A stretch of 64,000 bases of DNA, from NCBI RefSeq assembly GCF_000315425.1, contig NZ_JH992922.1, positions 731,560 to 795,559 on the forward strand, read 5' to 3'. Origin of the DNA: Massilia timonae CCUG 45783. Lineage in GTDB: Bacteria > Pseudomonadota > Gammaproteobacteria > Burkholderiales > Burkholderiaceae_D. Each line of letters starts with the position of its first letter. Positions within the stretch are counted from its first letter, which is position 1. Below, in pieces: positions 54,450 to 62,540 of the stretch. Under the pieces are notes generated by a model. That model searched no databases. It had not been told where the DNA came from and saw only the letters and a list, made by a program, of their open reading frames with translations. A program made the position numbers and the translations under genes.

Positions 54450-55443
54450 ACGCCGGGGACGCCGTTCGCCAGGCGCGCAGCCGGCAGCGCAGGCTGCGCA
54501 GGCCAAGGCCGGCCAGCGCCAGCGGCGCCGGTGCGCGGCGGCGCGCCGGGATGGTATAGAACAGCAATTCGGCCCAGACCCGGGTACATGCCTCGGCCCG
54601 CACTTCTTCACCGCGACGCAATCCGTTCTCGACCATGGCCTGGTACAGCGCCGGCTCGCTCGCCAGGCGCGCCAGCGCCTCCCCGGCCTCGCGCGCCGAC
54701 GCCACTTCGATGTAATCCAGCGGCGAGCGGCGCAACTCGCGGTAGGCCTGCTCGGGACCGAGAATGGCCGGCACGCCGGCCAGCCAGGCATTGATCAACT
54801 TGCTGGCCGGCTTCTTGACGTGCAGGTGCGACACGTCCTTGCGCATCGCCAGCACCACGTCGGTATCGTGGTAGTCGTTCCAGCTGGTCTGGTAAGACGC
54901 GGCATTGCCGCCCCATGCCACCGCGTCGCAGCGCCATTCGATGCCCTGGCGCCGCAGGCCGTCGGCCCACTCGGGTGCGGCGAATTCCGGCGTCATCTCG
55001 CCCACCGTCCCCTTGAAGGACACCGTGCGCACGGTGTTGCCGCGCTGCGGATCGCGCGCCACCAGGCCTGGCTGCGGCCAGTGCTGGACGTGGAAGGCGC
55101 TGCCGCCGTGCGCGGACGCGGCGTTCTGCACGATCTCGACATCGGCATGCGGCTGGTGCGGACGGTCGGCGCGCGCCGCCACGATGGTCAGGGCCGCCCC
55201 CCAACGCCGCCGGCACAGCAGCACCGGCACATGGTCGGCATGGACCACCACCAGGCCCGCATCCGGCGCCAGCGCGCTGAGCGCCACCGGATACCCGGCC
55301 CGCTTCAGGCGCAGATAGGTTTGCCCGACCCATACCTGCACCCCGGTGCTGAAAAGGCGCCAGTCGCGGTCCGGATCGGCATCCTGCAACAAGCGTACTT
55401 GTTGCGGATCCGGCAAGAAAAATGTTACCTGCTGCTTACTCAA
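54448..55443 (-). CDS. Glycosyltransferase-like protein with a TTG start
   Basis: A 331-residue protein I place in the GT-B glycosyltransferase group because of the C-terminal HVKKPASKLINAWLAGVPAI, EQAYRELRRSPLDYIEVAS and EALARLASEPALYQAMVENG pattern. The first codon is TTG at 55443 with GGAG five to six bases before; there is no other start near the N-terminus, so the TTG is real. The N-terminal half is not familiar. No signal peptide. It stands alone on the minus strand among EPS accessory genes; its stop lies in the U-tract of the terminator of the convergent gene. Confidence 0.72.
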   Translation of the reverse strand: MSKQQVTFFLPDPQQVRLLQDADPDRDWRLFSTGVQVWVGQTYLRLKRAGYPVALSALAPDAGLVVVHADHVPVLLCRRRWGAALTIVAARADRPHQPHADVEIVQNAASAHGGSAFHVQHWPQPGLVARDPQRGNTVRTVSFKGTVGEMTPEFAAPEWADGLRRQGIEWRCDAVAWGGNAASYQTSWNDYHDTDVVLAMRKDVSHLHVKKPASKLINAWLAGVPAILGPEQAYRELRRSPLDYIEVASAREAGEALARLASEPALYQAMVENGLRRGEEVRAEACTRVWAELLFYTIPARRRAPAPLALAGLGLRSLRCRLRAWRTASPA

Positions 55444-55545
55444 TGGCGCTCCGTCAGGGATTTGGATGGCGGTATGCCGTCTTCAGGCATGAAGATAATG
55501 TCATCTGGCAAAAAATGCAGCACGGAACGCGTGCGCTGCACAATT

Positions 55546-55557
55546 CAGCATATAATA
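55546..55557 (+). promoter_or_regulatory. CAGCATATAATA box, upstream of the glycosyltransferase at 55651
   Basis: It contains a perfect TATAAT (55551-55556) about 95 bp before the gene. The same 12 bases occur at 58881-58892 before the flippase gene. Here TGCACAAT precedes the box; there its reverse complement follows it. A perfect 8-5-8 inverted repeat (CTATTGCA-AGAAA-TGCAATAG) lies at 55566-55586. No good -35 is present, so an activator is likely. Confidence 0.45.
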
Positions 55558-55650
55558 ATCGCGCGCTATTGCAAGAAATGCAATAGTATCACGCCAGCGT
55601 CCGGCAAAGCTGCGACGCTTGCCGACATGCGGATACAGGAGTCAGTGAGG

Positions 55651-56610
55651 ATGTCTTTAATTCAGAGGATCGTTCAGCGCCTGAAACGGGATTATTTCCG
55701 TTCCCGGCACACGAAGGCGACCCGGCAAATCTTGTCGACCCCTCCGGTCGAGCGCGGCAACCTGCCGTTCATGCTGCTGTCGATGGTCCATACCCGCGAC
55801 GTTCTCGCCTACCTGGTCGCGCTCAAGTCCTTCGTCCGTTATGCGAACGCGGAACGGGTGGTCGTGGTGTGCGATCCCTCGATCACCGATGAGGACCGTG
55901 CCGTGCTGCGCCAGCACGTGCCGCACATCGAGCTGCACCACGCCGACGAATTCGTCCATCCCGACATTCCGCGCGGCGGCGTGTGGGAAAGGCTGTACGC
56001 GATCTCGGGCTTCGTGCGCGAAACCTATGTGGTCCAGCTCGACGCCGATACCGTCACGGTCCAGCCGATCCCCGAAATCGTGGAAGGCGTGCGCAACGGC
56101 ACCGGTTTCGTGCTGGCCGACCTGCCCGACACCCCGCTGCGCCAGCTGCCGGCGGTGCGCGAGCACGCGCTGCGCGTGCTCAAGCCGGGCGCCCACATCC
56201 AGACCATTTCCGAGAGCGAGATGGTCAATGTCGGCCTGCCGCAGGACGCCCTGTACGTGCGCGGCTGCGCCGGCTTCACCGGCTTCCCGCATTCGGACAC
56301 CATGCGCGACGCCATGCTGGACTTTTCGCGCCGCATGACCGCCAAGCTGGGCGAGGACTGGAAGCGCTGGGGCACCGAGCAGGTGACCTCGAACTACCTG
56401 GTGGCCAATGCCCGCGGCACCCGCACGCTGCCCTTCCCCAAGTATGGCACCCCCGATTGCGCCACCGCGGAAACGGCTTTCCTGCACTTCATCGGTTCGA
56501 TGCGCTTCATTAACAGCAAGTATGAAGCCACCTCGCGCGACGTGATTCGCGCGCTCGACGCCGCGCCAGGGGCCGGCGCCACGCTCGCGCAGTCGACCAC
56601 GGCGGGCTGA
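55651..56610 (+). CDS. GT-A-type glycosyltransferase-like protein
   Basis: A 319-residue protein. VVQLDADTVTVQPIPEI (about residue 130) gives a D-A-D motif that should bind a metal/nucleotide sugar, as in GT-A glycosyltransferases. SMVHTRDVLAYLVALKSF and RVVVVCDPSITDEDRAVL form the Rossmann-like start. AGGAG and GAGG precede the ATG. It lies 22 bp before paralogue 2 of the large secreted proteins and probably shares its mRNA. Acceptor and donor are unknown. Confidence 0.75.
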   Translation: MSLIQRIVQRLKRDYFRSRHTKATRQILSTPPVERGNLPFMLLSMVHTRDVLAYLVALKSFVRYANAERVVVVCDPSITDEDRAVLRQHVPHIELHHADEFVHPDIPRGGVWERLYAISGFVRETYVVQLDADTVTVQPIPEIVEGVRNGTGFVLADLPDTPLRQLPAVREHALRVLKPGAHIQTISESEMVNVGLPQDALYVRGCAGFTGFPHSDTMRDAMLDFSRRMTAKLGEDWKRWGTEQVTSNYLVANARGTRTLPFPKYGTPDCATAETAFLHFIGSMRFINSKYEATSRDVIRALDAAPGAGATLAQSTTAG

Positions 56611-56632
56611 CGCACCGACGCCCACCGCTGCG

Positions 56633-58798
56633 ATGTCCGGCCCGTCCTCTTTTTCCGCGCCGCGCCTGTTCCGTCTGCTGGCGGCGGCGCTCGTGCTGAC
56701 CAGCACCGCCGCGCTGGCGGCATCCCCTCTCGCTGAAGTCCGCCTCCAGAACCTGCGCTCCGACCAGGCCGACGTCCCCTTCACCTTCGGCCAGGTCTTC
56801 GCGCCGGGCGACCTGGGCAAGAACGAGCGCCTGGCGGCGCGCCTGCAAGACGGCGCCCTGCTGCCGCTACAGGTCGATGTCAAGGCCACTCATGCGGACG
56901 GCTCGGTGCGCCATGCGGTCCTCTCCGGCGTCCTGCCACGTCTCGGCGCGCGCGCAAACGCCGACCTCGACCTGGTGAAGGAGCAAGCGCCGCAGCCGCG
57001 CGCCGCCGACGTCACCGTCAAGCGCCTGCTCGCCGACGGCCTGACGGCCAGCGTCACGCTCACGATCGATGGCGTGACCTACCGCGCCACCCTGGCCGAG
57101 GCGGCCGCCGGCGCCAGGGGCGAGAAGAACACCGGCGCCTGGCTCGACGGCCCGCTGGCGCGCGAGTGGCGCGGCCTGGCGCCATTCAAGGCGCAGGGCG
57201 GCGCCGCCCATCCGCTGCTGGACGCGCGCTTTGCCGTACGCTGGTATCCCGGCCTGGAACGACAGGCACGGGTCGAGGTCGTCGTCGAGAACACCAGGAC
57301 CTTCCAGGCCGGCGCGCGCAACCTCGACTACGACGTCGAGGTCGAGGTGGGCGGACGCACCGTGTATGCCAGGGAAGGACTGCGCCATTACCATCACGCG
57401 CGCTGGCGCCAGCTGGCCTGGTGGAACGAGACGCGCGCCCCGGAACTGCACATCCGCCCCGACAGCGCCTACCTGATCGCCTCGCGCGCCGTGCCCAACT
57501 ACGACCAGGGCATCAAGCCGAGCGAACGTTCGCTGGCTGACCAGGCTTCCCGGCTCGGCTCCGGAAAAACCGGCCCGATGACGATCGGACCCGTCAACCG
57601 CTACATGCCGGCGACCGGTGGGCGCGACGATATCGGACCTTTACCGGGCTGGTCGGTGCAATACCTGCTGTCGGCGGACTTGCGCGCGCGCGCCAGCATG
57701 ATCGCGGCCGCCGAGGGTTCGGGCAGTTGGTCGATCCACCTGCGCGATGAACGCACCGGATACCCGCTGCGCACCGACACACCGGCCAATCGCCTCGTCT
57801 CCACCCACATGAACCTGGCAAACAGGCCGCCGCTGCCGGTGCCGCGCTGCGCCGGCAAGGGCTTGTGCGACACGCCCTACAAGCACGACACCTCGCATCA
57901 GCCTTCGCTCGCCTACCTGCCCTACCTGCTTACCGGCGACTATTACTACCTGGAAGAGCTGCACTTCTGGGCCGCCAGCAATCCGCTCGAAACCGATCCG
58001 GGCAATTCGGGTCGCGGGCAGGGCCTGGTGCGCTGGCAGCAGGTACGCGGCCAGGCATGGTCGCTGCGCACGCTCGGCCACGCCGCCTACATCACCCCCG
58101 ACGCCCATCCGCTGAAAGGGTATTTCGCCAAGCAGCTCGACAATAACCTGGCCTTCTACCATGCGACGTATGTGGTGGGCAATCCGAATCGCCTGGGCGT
58201 GTACGACAGTTCGGGCGCCAGTTCGTTCAAGGTGAAGGCATCGGCGCCATGGCAGGACGACTTCCTTACCTGGAGCTTCGGGTATCTCGCAGAACTCGGC
58301 TTCGACAAGGCGCTGCCCATCTTGCGCTGGAAAGCGAAGTATGCGGTCGGGCGCATGACGACGCCCGGTTTCTGCTGGATCCAGGCCTCGGCCTATCATC
58401 TCGAATTCCGCCCTGGGCCGAAGGAGCCGCTGTTCGACGACCTGGCCACCATGTACCAGTTTAATTTTGGCGGCGACAGCATTCTCAACGAAAGCAAGAA
58501 GCTGAAGCATCCGCAGGGCCTGAAATATATCGACCAGCCCTGCGCGAGCCGCGAGCAGAGCGACTGGCTGCGCACGGCCAGCAAGGGACGCTGGTCGCCC
58601 GGCCGGATGTCGGGCTATTCGGACTCGCCGCTGGGCTATCCGGCCAATATGCAGCCCGCGCTGGCGGTAGCGGCGACGTCCGGCATTCCACATGCCGCAG
58701 AGGCCTGGAAACGCTTCGACGCACGGGCCGACAAGCCGGACTACAGCAAGATGCCCGTATGGGCCATCGTTCCCCGAAACAAAACGCAGGACGACTGA
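56633..58798 (+). CDS. Large RIFT-barrel-like secreted protein (paralogue 2)
   Basis: A 721-residue relative of the protein at 52027-54357. The two align over their whole mature length and share long near-identical stretches, e.g. SAPWQDDFLTWSFGYL and GRMTTPGFCWIQASAYHLEF. Unlike paralogue 1 it has a cleavable signal peptide (cut after ALA, about residue 30) and no lipobox or Thr/Pro linker, so it should be soluble in the periplasm or outside. It opens EVRLQNLRSDQADVPFTFGQ, a RIFT-barrel-like start, then a helical domain. A glycan-acting function is inferred. Confidence 0.7.
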   Translation: MSGPSSFSAPRLFRLLAAALVLTSTAALAASPLAEVRLQNLRSDQADVPFTFGQVFAPGDLGKNERLAARLQDGALLPLQVDVKATHADGSVRHAVLSGVLPRLGARANADLDLVKEQAPQPRAADVTVKRLLADGLTASVTLTIDGVTYRATLAEAAAGARGEKNTGAWLDGPLAREWRGLAPFKAQGGAAHPLLDARFAVRWYPGLERQARVEVVVENTRTFQAGARNLDYDVEVEVGGRTVYAREGLRHYHHARWRQLAWWNETRAPELHIRPDSAYLIASRAVPNYDQGIKPSERSLADQASRLGSGKTGPMTIGPVNRYMPATGGRDDIGPLPGWSVQYLLSADLRARASMIAAAEGSGSWSIHLRDERTGYPLRTDTPANRLVSTHMNLANRPPLPVPRCAGKGLCDTPYKHDTSHQPSLAYLPYLLTGDYYYLEELHFWAASNPLETDPGNSGRGQGLVRWQQVRGQAWSLRTLGHAAYITPDAHPLKGYFAKQLDNNLAFYHATYVVGNPNRLGVYDSSGASSFKVKASAPWQDDFLTWSFGYLAELGFDKALPILRWKAKYAVGRMTTPGFCWIQASAYHLEFRPGPKEPLFDDLATMYQFNFGGDSILNESKKLKHPQGLKYIDQPCASREQSDWLRTASKGRWSPGRMSGYSDSPLGYPANMQPALAVAATSGIPHAAEAWKRFDARADKPDYSKMPVWAIVPRNKTQDD

Positions 58799-58880
58799 GT
58801 CGCCATGTGGGCAATCACTGGCAGGCACACTCAGTTTTCATGTAAGAAATGTATCGTGCGACCCTGAGGAAATAGGGATG

Positions 58881-58899
58881 CAGCATATAATATTGTGCA
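58881..58899. repeat. 19-nt CAGCATATAATATTGTGCA element upstream of the flippase gene
   Basis: Shares its first 12 bases with 55546-55557 and matches 16043-16061 in 15 of 19 positions. It lies about 180 bp before the flippase start in a 280-bp gene-free stretch (58799-59078). The TATAAT inside could be a -10 box. See the findings for the comparison. Confidence 0.4.
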
Positions 58900-59078
58900 T
58901 TACAGCAATCGATCGCATGCCGCCAGGCGTGCATGCCGCAGATATTCGTCCATGAAGAATCCGATCCGAGTTCGCACTGCAGACAGCCATCCGTGCCTTG
59001 CCCGGCCTGGCGCGCCCATCGTCGCGCCGGGGCCGTGCGCCTGAAGCGCCATCGCCGTCATCGACAGTCCTGACAACC

Positions 59079-60539
59079 ATGGCAAACCTGCGACGATCGC
59101 TGTTCATCACCTTCTGTTCCTCGACCGGGGCGACGGTGCTCAAGTTCATCGTCAGCGTCCTGCTCGCGCGCATCCTGAGTCCGAGCGAGATCGGCGTCTT
59201 TTCGATGACCGTGGTGTTCGTCAATTTCGCCCATGTGTTCCGCGATTTCGGCGTCAACCAATACATCCAGCGCGAGAACGATCTCACTCCCGAGAAACTC
59301 CAATCGGCGGCTGGCGTACTGTTTTCCTCGTCCTGGCTGATCGCCCTGTGCCTGTATCTCGCCAGTGGCCCGATCGGCGCCGCGTTCGACGAGCCTCAGA
59401 TGGTGCCGGTCATGCAGGTGCTGGCCCTCGGATTCGTGTTCATTCCTTTCGGCTCGATCACCAATGCCATGCTCTCGCGCAAATTCGAAGCGCAGAAGCA
59501 GGCCTACGTAACGGCAGCGGGCACCCTGAGTTATTGCGCCAGTTGCCTGGTGCTGGCCAAGCTCGGATTCGGCAGCATGAGCCTGGCGTGGGCCAACCTG
59601 ATCAATATTCTCGTGAGTATCGTGGCCCTGGCTCCCTTCCGGCCACGCACTATGCCATGGCTGCCCGCGTTCACCCACTGGCGCGGCATCGTCAATTTCG
59701 GCGCGGGTTCTCTCATTTCGAATACGTCTGTGGCGATCAATAATGCGATTCCCGACATCCTGCTCGGCAAGCTCGGCTCGGCAAGCCAGGTCGGCCTGCT
59801 CAGCCGCGCCAATTCCACCGTCCAGATTTTCATCCACATCGCCGGCTCGACCATGACCTACGGCGCCGTTTCCTACATGGCGCAGATCTTCCACCGCGGC
59901 GAATCGCTGGCGCCGGTGCTGACCCGCGCCACCGTCCTGCTGACCGGGGTCGGCTGGACCGCGCTGGGATTGACGGCGGTGCTCGGGCACGACATCGTCC
60001 TGGCGCTGTACGGCCCGACCTGGCTCGAGGCGGTGCCCGCCATCCTGCCGCTGACGCTTGCGGCCGCCTCGGTAATGACGTTCCAGTATGTCAGCTTCGC
60101 GCTGACCGCGATTGGGCGCCCTTACATGAGCGCGGTGTTCGTGCTCGCCATCCTGTTCGCGCGCATCGGGTTCGGGGTATGGATGTACGATGGTTCGCTG
60201 GTGCGCTTCGCATGGTCGCTGTGCCTGGCAACGGTGCTGACCATGCCGCTGCGCGCCTACATCCAGCGTCATTATTTCGACCTCGGCATCGGCCGCCTGC
60301 TGCGCGCCCTGCTTCCGAGCGCGGTGGTGGCGCTGGGCACCAGCGGCGCCGCCATGCTGCTGGCGATGGCGCTGCCGTCCTCGCTGGCGCCGCTGCTGCG
60401 CCTGCTCGCCATGGCGCCGGTCATCGCCGTCGCCTGGTACCTGCTGCTGCGCCTGACGCGCCATGAACTGGTGGGCGAGGTGCACCGCCTGGCGGCCCCG
60501 ATCAAGACCCGGCTGGCGCTGCTGCGCCCCAATCCGTGA
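59079..60539 (+). CDS. Lipid-linked oligosaccharide flippase (Wzx/MOP family)
   Basis: A 486-residue polytopic membrane protein with about 12-14 helices, of the polysaccharide transporter (MOP) superfamily. The N-terminal MANLRRSLFITFCSSTGATV, LLARILSPSEIGVFSM and FGVNQYIQRENDLTPEKL are typical of the Wzx/PST group, which flips undecaprenyl-linked repeat units across the inner membrane. No convincing ribosome site is seen at 59079; the frame is open from 58998. Its stop overlaps a GTG that could begin the next gene, so coupling to the ACP gene is likely. Confidence 0.85.
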   Translation: MANLRRSLFITFCSSTGATVLKFIVSVLLARILSPSEIGVFSMTVVFVNFAHVFRDFGVNQYIQRENDLTPEKLQSAAGVLFSSSWLIALCLYLASGPIGAAFDEPQMVPVMQVLALGFVFIPFGSITNAMLSRKFEAQKQAYVTAAGTLSYCASCLVLAKLGFGSMSLAWANLINILVSIVALAPFRPRTMPWLPAFTHWRGIVNFGAGSLISNTSVAINNAIPDILLGKLGSASQVGLLSRANSTVQIFIHIAGSTMTYGAVSYMAQIFHRGESLAPVLTRATVLLTGVGWTALGLTAVLGHDIVLALYGPTWLEAVPAILPLTLAAASVMTFQYVSFALTAIGRPYMSAVFVLAILFARIGFGVWMYDGSLVRFAWSLCLATVLTMPLRAYIQRHYFDLGIGRLLRALLPSAVVALGTSGAAMLLAMALPSSLAPLLRLLAMAPVIAVAWYLLLRLTRHELVGEVHRLAAPIKTRLALLRPNP

Positions 60540-60550
60540 ATGGAATTCGC

Positions 60551-60799
60551 ATGATCCTCGACCAAATCAAGACCATCCTCACCGACGTCCTCAGCCTGGG
60601 CGATGCCGGCCGCCAGCTGAGCGCCGACTCGCCCCTGCTGGGCGCGCTGCCCGAACTCGACTCGATGGCGGTGATCAGCCTGATCGCCGCCCTCGAGGAA
60701 CATTTCGACATCGCGATCGACGACGACGACATCAGCGCCAGCACCTTCTCCACCCTGGGCAGCCTGGCCGCTTTCGTGGACGACAAGCGCGGCGCATGA
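60551..60799 (+). CDS. Acyl carrier protein, exosortase A-associated
   Basis: An 82-residue ACP. The phosphopantetheine Ser is Ser38 in ELDSMAVISLI, followed by the acidic helix ALEEHFDIAIDDDD. It should carry the acyl or aminoacyl group activated by the AMP-forming ligase at 46538-48103. Start at ATG 60551 fits a GGA site better than the GTG at 60536. It overlaps the hydrolase-2 gene by 4 bp (ATGA). Confidence 0.9.
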   Translation: MILDQIKTILTDVLSLGDAGRQLSADSPLLGALPELDSMAVISLIAALEEHFDIAIDDDDISASTFSTLGSLAAFVDDKRGA

Positions 60800-61641
60800 A
60801 GGCCGCCGCCGGCGCGCCGGCCGAACCCTTCTTCCTGAAGGCGGACGGCGGGCAGCGCTTCTGCCTATATCACCCGCCGGCCGGCCCGGCGCGCGGGGCG
60901 CTGCTGTACGTGCATCCCTTCGCCGAAGAGCTGAACCGCGCGCGCCGCATGGCGGCGCTGCAGGCGCGCGCCTTCGCCGCGGCCGGCCACGCCGTGCTGC
61001 AGATCGACCTGGCCGGCTGCGGCGACAGCAGCGGCGACTTCGGCGACGCGCGCTGGGAACTGTGGAAGGCCGACCTGGCCCAGGCCGCGGCCTGGCTGCG
61101 CGAGCGAACCGACGCGCCGCTGCGGCTGTGGGGCCTGCGCCTGGGCGCCCTGCTGGCGCTCGACTACGCGCGCACGGCGGCGCACCCGGTGGCCGGCATG
61201 CTGCTGTGGCAGCCGGTGCTCAAGGGCTCCACCTACCTGACCCAGTTCCTGCGTCTGCGCCTGGCCGGCGCGCTGCTGGCCGATGGCGACGCCGGCGGCG
61301 GCACGGCGCAATTGCGTGCGGCGCTGCTGGCCGGCGAAGCGCTCGAGATTGCCGGCTACGACCTCGATCCCCACCTGGCGCGCGCGCTCGATGCGCTCGA
61401 CCCGCTGGACGCCTTCCGCCCGGCCTGCCCGGTCGACTGGATCGAGGCGGTCACCCAGGCCGGCGCCGAGCCGTCCCCCGGCGCCGCGCGCGCCGCCGCC
61501 GCCTGGTGCGACGCCGGTGTCGACCTGCGCCTGCACCCGGTCCACAGCGCGCCGTTCTGGACCACCACCGAGATCACCGAGAATGCGGCCTGGCTGGAGA
61601 CCGGCACGGCCGCGCTGGAGGCAAGACTGCATGGGCATTGA
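60796..61641 (+). CDS. Hydrolase 2, exosortase A-associated (alpha/beta hydrolase)
   Basis: A 281-residue alpha/beta-hydrolase-fold protein of the TIGR03101 group. It carries LLYVHPFAEELNRARRMAAL and IDLAGCGDSSGDF, and the nucleophile elbow is replaced by GLRLGALLAL with no Ser in the usual place. So it may bind and not hydrolyse. It is coupled to the ACP gene by a 4-bp overlap and overlaps hydrolase 1 by 11 bp. Reaction unknown. Confidence 0.88.
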   Translation: MKAAAGAPAEPFFLKADGGQRFCLYHPPAGPARGALLYVHPFAEELNRARRMAALQARAFAAAGHAVLQIDLAGCGDSSGDFGDARWELWKADLAQAAAWLRERTDAPLRLWGLRLGALLALDYARTAAHPVAGMLLWQPVLKGSTYLTQFLRLRLAGALLADGDAGGGTAQLRAALLAGEALEIAGYDLDPHLARALDALDPLDAFRPACPVDWIEAVTQAGAEPSPGAARAAAAWCDAGVDLRLHPVHSAPFWTTTEITENAAWLETGTAALEARLHGH

Positions 61642-62536
61642 AGGCGTGGAGATCAGGCATATGGAAGCCGCTACCGATCCGGACCGGCCCCCGGAAGAAC
61701 GGGCGCTCGCCTTCGACTGCGGCGGCGAGCGGCTGTACGGCATCCTGAGCCTGCCGGGTCATGCCGCATCCGGCGCGCGCGGCGTGCTGGTGGTCGTCGG
61801 CGGCCCGCAGTACCGGGCCGGCAGCCACCGCCAGTTCACCCTGCTGGCGCGCGACCTGGCGCAGGACGGCGTGCCGGTGCTGCGTTTCGACTACCGCGGC
61901 ATGGGCGACAGCGAGGGCACGATCCGCCCGTTCGACGACGTCGAGGACGACCTGCGCGCCGCGATCGACGCCTTCATGGCGGCCTCGCCCGGCCTGCGCG
62001 AAGTGGTGCTGTGGGGCCTGTGCGACGCCGCTTCGGCGATCGGCATGTATGCGGCGCGCGACCCGCGCGTGACCGGACTGGTGCTGCTCAATCCCTGGGT
62101 GCGCACCGAGGACGGCCTGGCGCGCGCCACCCTGCGCCATTACTACCGGGCGCGCCTGCGCGACCCGGCCTTCTGGAAACAGCTGCTGCGCGGGGGCCTC
62201 GACTGGCGCCGTTCGCTGGCGTCATTGGTGGCGCTGCTGCGCAAGGCCAGGGGCGGGCCCGCGCCTGCCACCGCCGCCGCCACCGCTTCGCTGCCGGAAC
62301 GGATGCGCGCCGGCCTGCAGGATTTTCGCGGGCAGGTATTGCTGGTGATCGCCGGCGCCGACCTGACCGCGCGCGAATTCTGCGACCTGGCCGACGCCGA
62401 CCGCGCCTGGAAAGGCGTGCTGGCCCCGCCGCGCGTGACGCGGCGCCAGATCGACGACGCCGACCATACCTTCTCGCGCCGCGCCTGGCGCGACCAGGTC
62501 GCGCGCTGGACCGCCGAGTGGCTGCGCTCCTGGTAA
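61631..62536 (+). CDS. Hydrolase 1, exosortase A-associated (alpha/beta hydrolase)
   Basis: A 301-residue alpha/beta hydrolase-like protein of the TIGR03100 group, with the family signature VVVGGPQYRAGSHRQF and LRFDYRGMGDSEG. The nucleophile elbow reads GLCDAASA, so Cys takes the place of the usual Ser, as in dienelactone hydrolase-type enzymes. A GGAGG site supports ATG 61631. It completes the ACP-hydrolase 2-hydrolase 1 set. Probably acts on the ACP-linked or CoA-linked product of the ligase. Confidence 0.88.
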   Translation: MGIEGVEIRHMEAATDPDRPPEERALAFDCGGERLYGILSLPGHAASGARGVLVVVGGPQYRAGSHRQFTLLARDLAQDGVPVLRFDYRGMGDSEGTIRPFDDVEDDLRAAIDAFMAASPGLREVVLWGLCDAASAIGMYAARDPRVTGLVLLNPWVRTEDGLARATLRHYYRARLRDPAFWKQLLRGGLDWRRSLASLVALLRKARGGPAPATAAATASLPERMRAGLQDFRGQVLLVIAGADLTAREFCDLADADRAWKGVLAPPRVTRRQIDDADHTFSRRAWRDQVARWTAEWLRSW

Positions 62537-62540
62537 ATCC

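Noticed and set aside
58806-58821. GG-N10-GC arrangement after paralogue 2 as a sigma-54 promoter
   Set aside because: TGGGCAATCACTGGC matches only the invariant dinucleotides and lies far from the next start.
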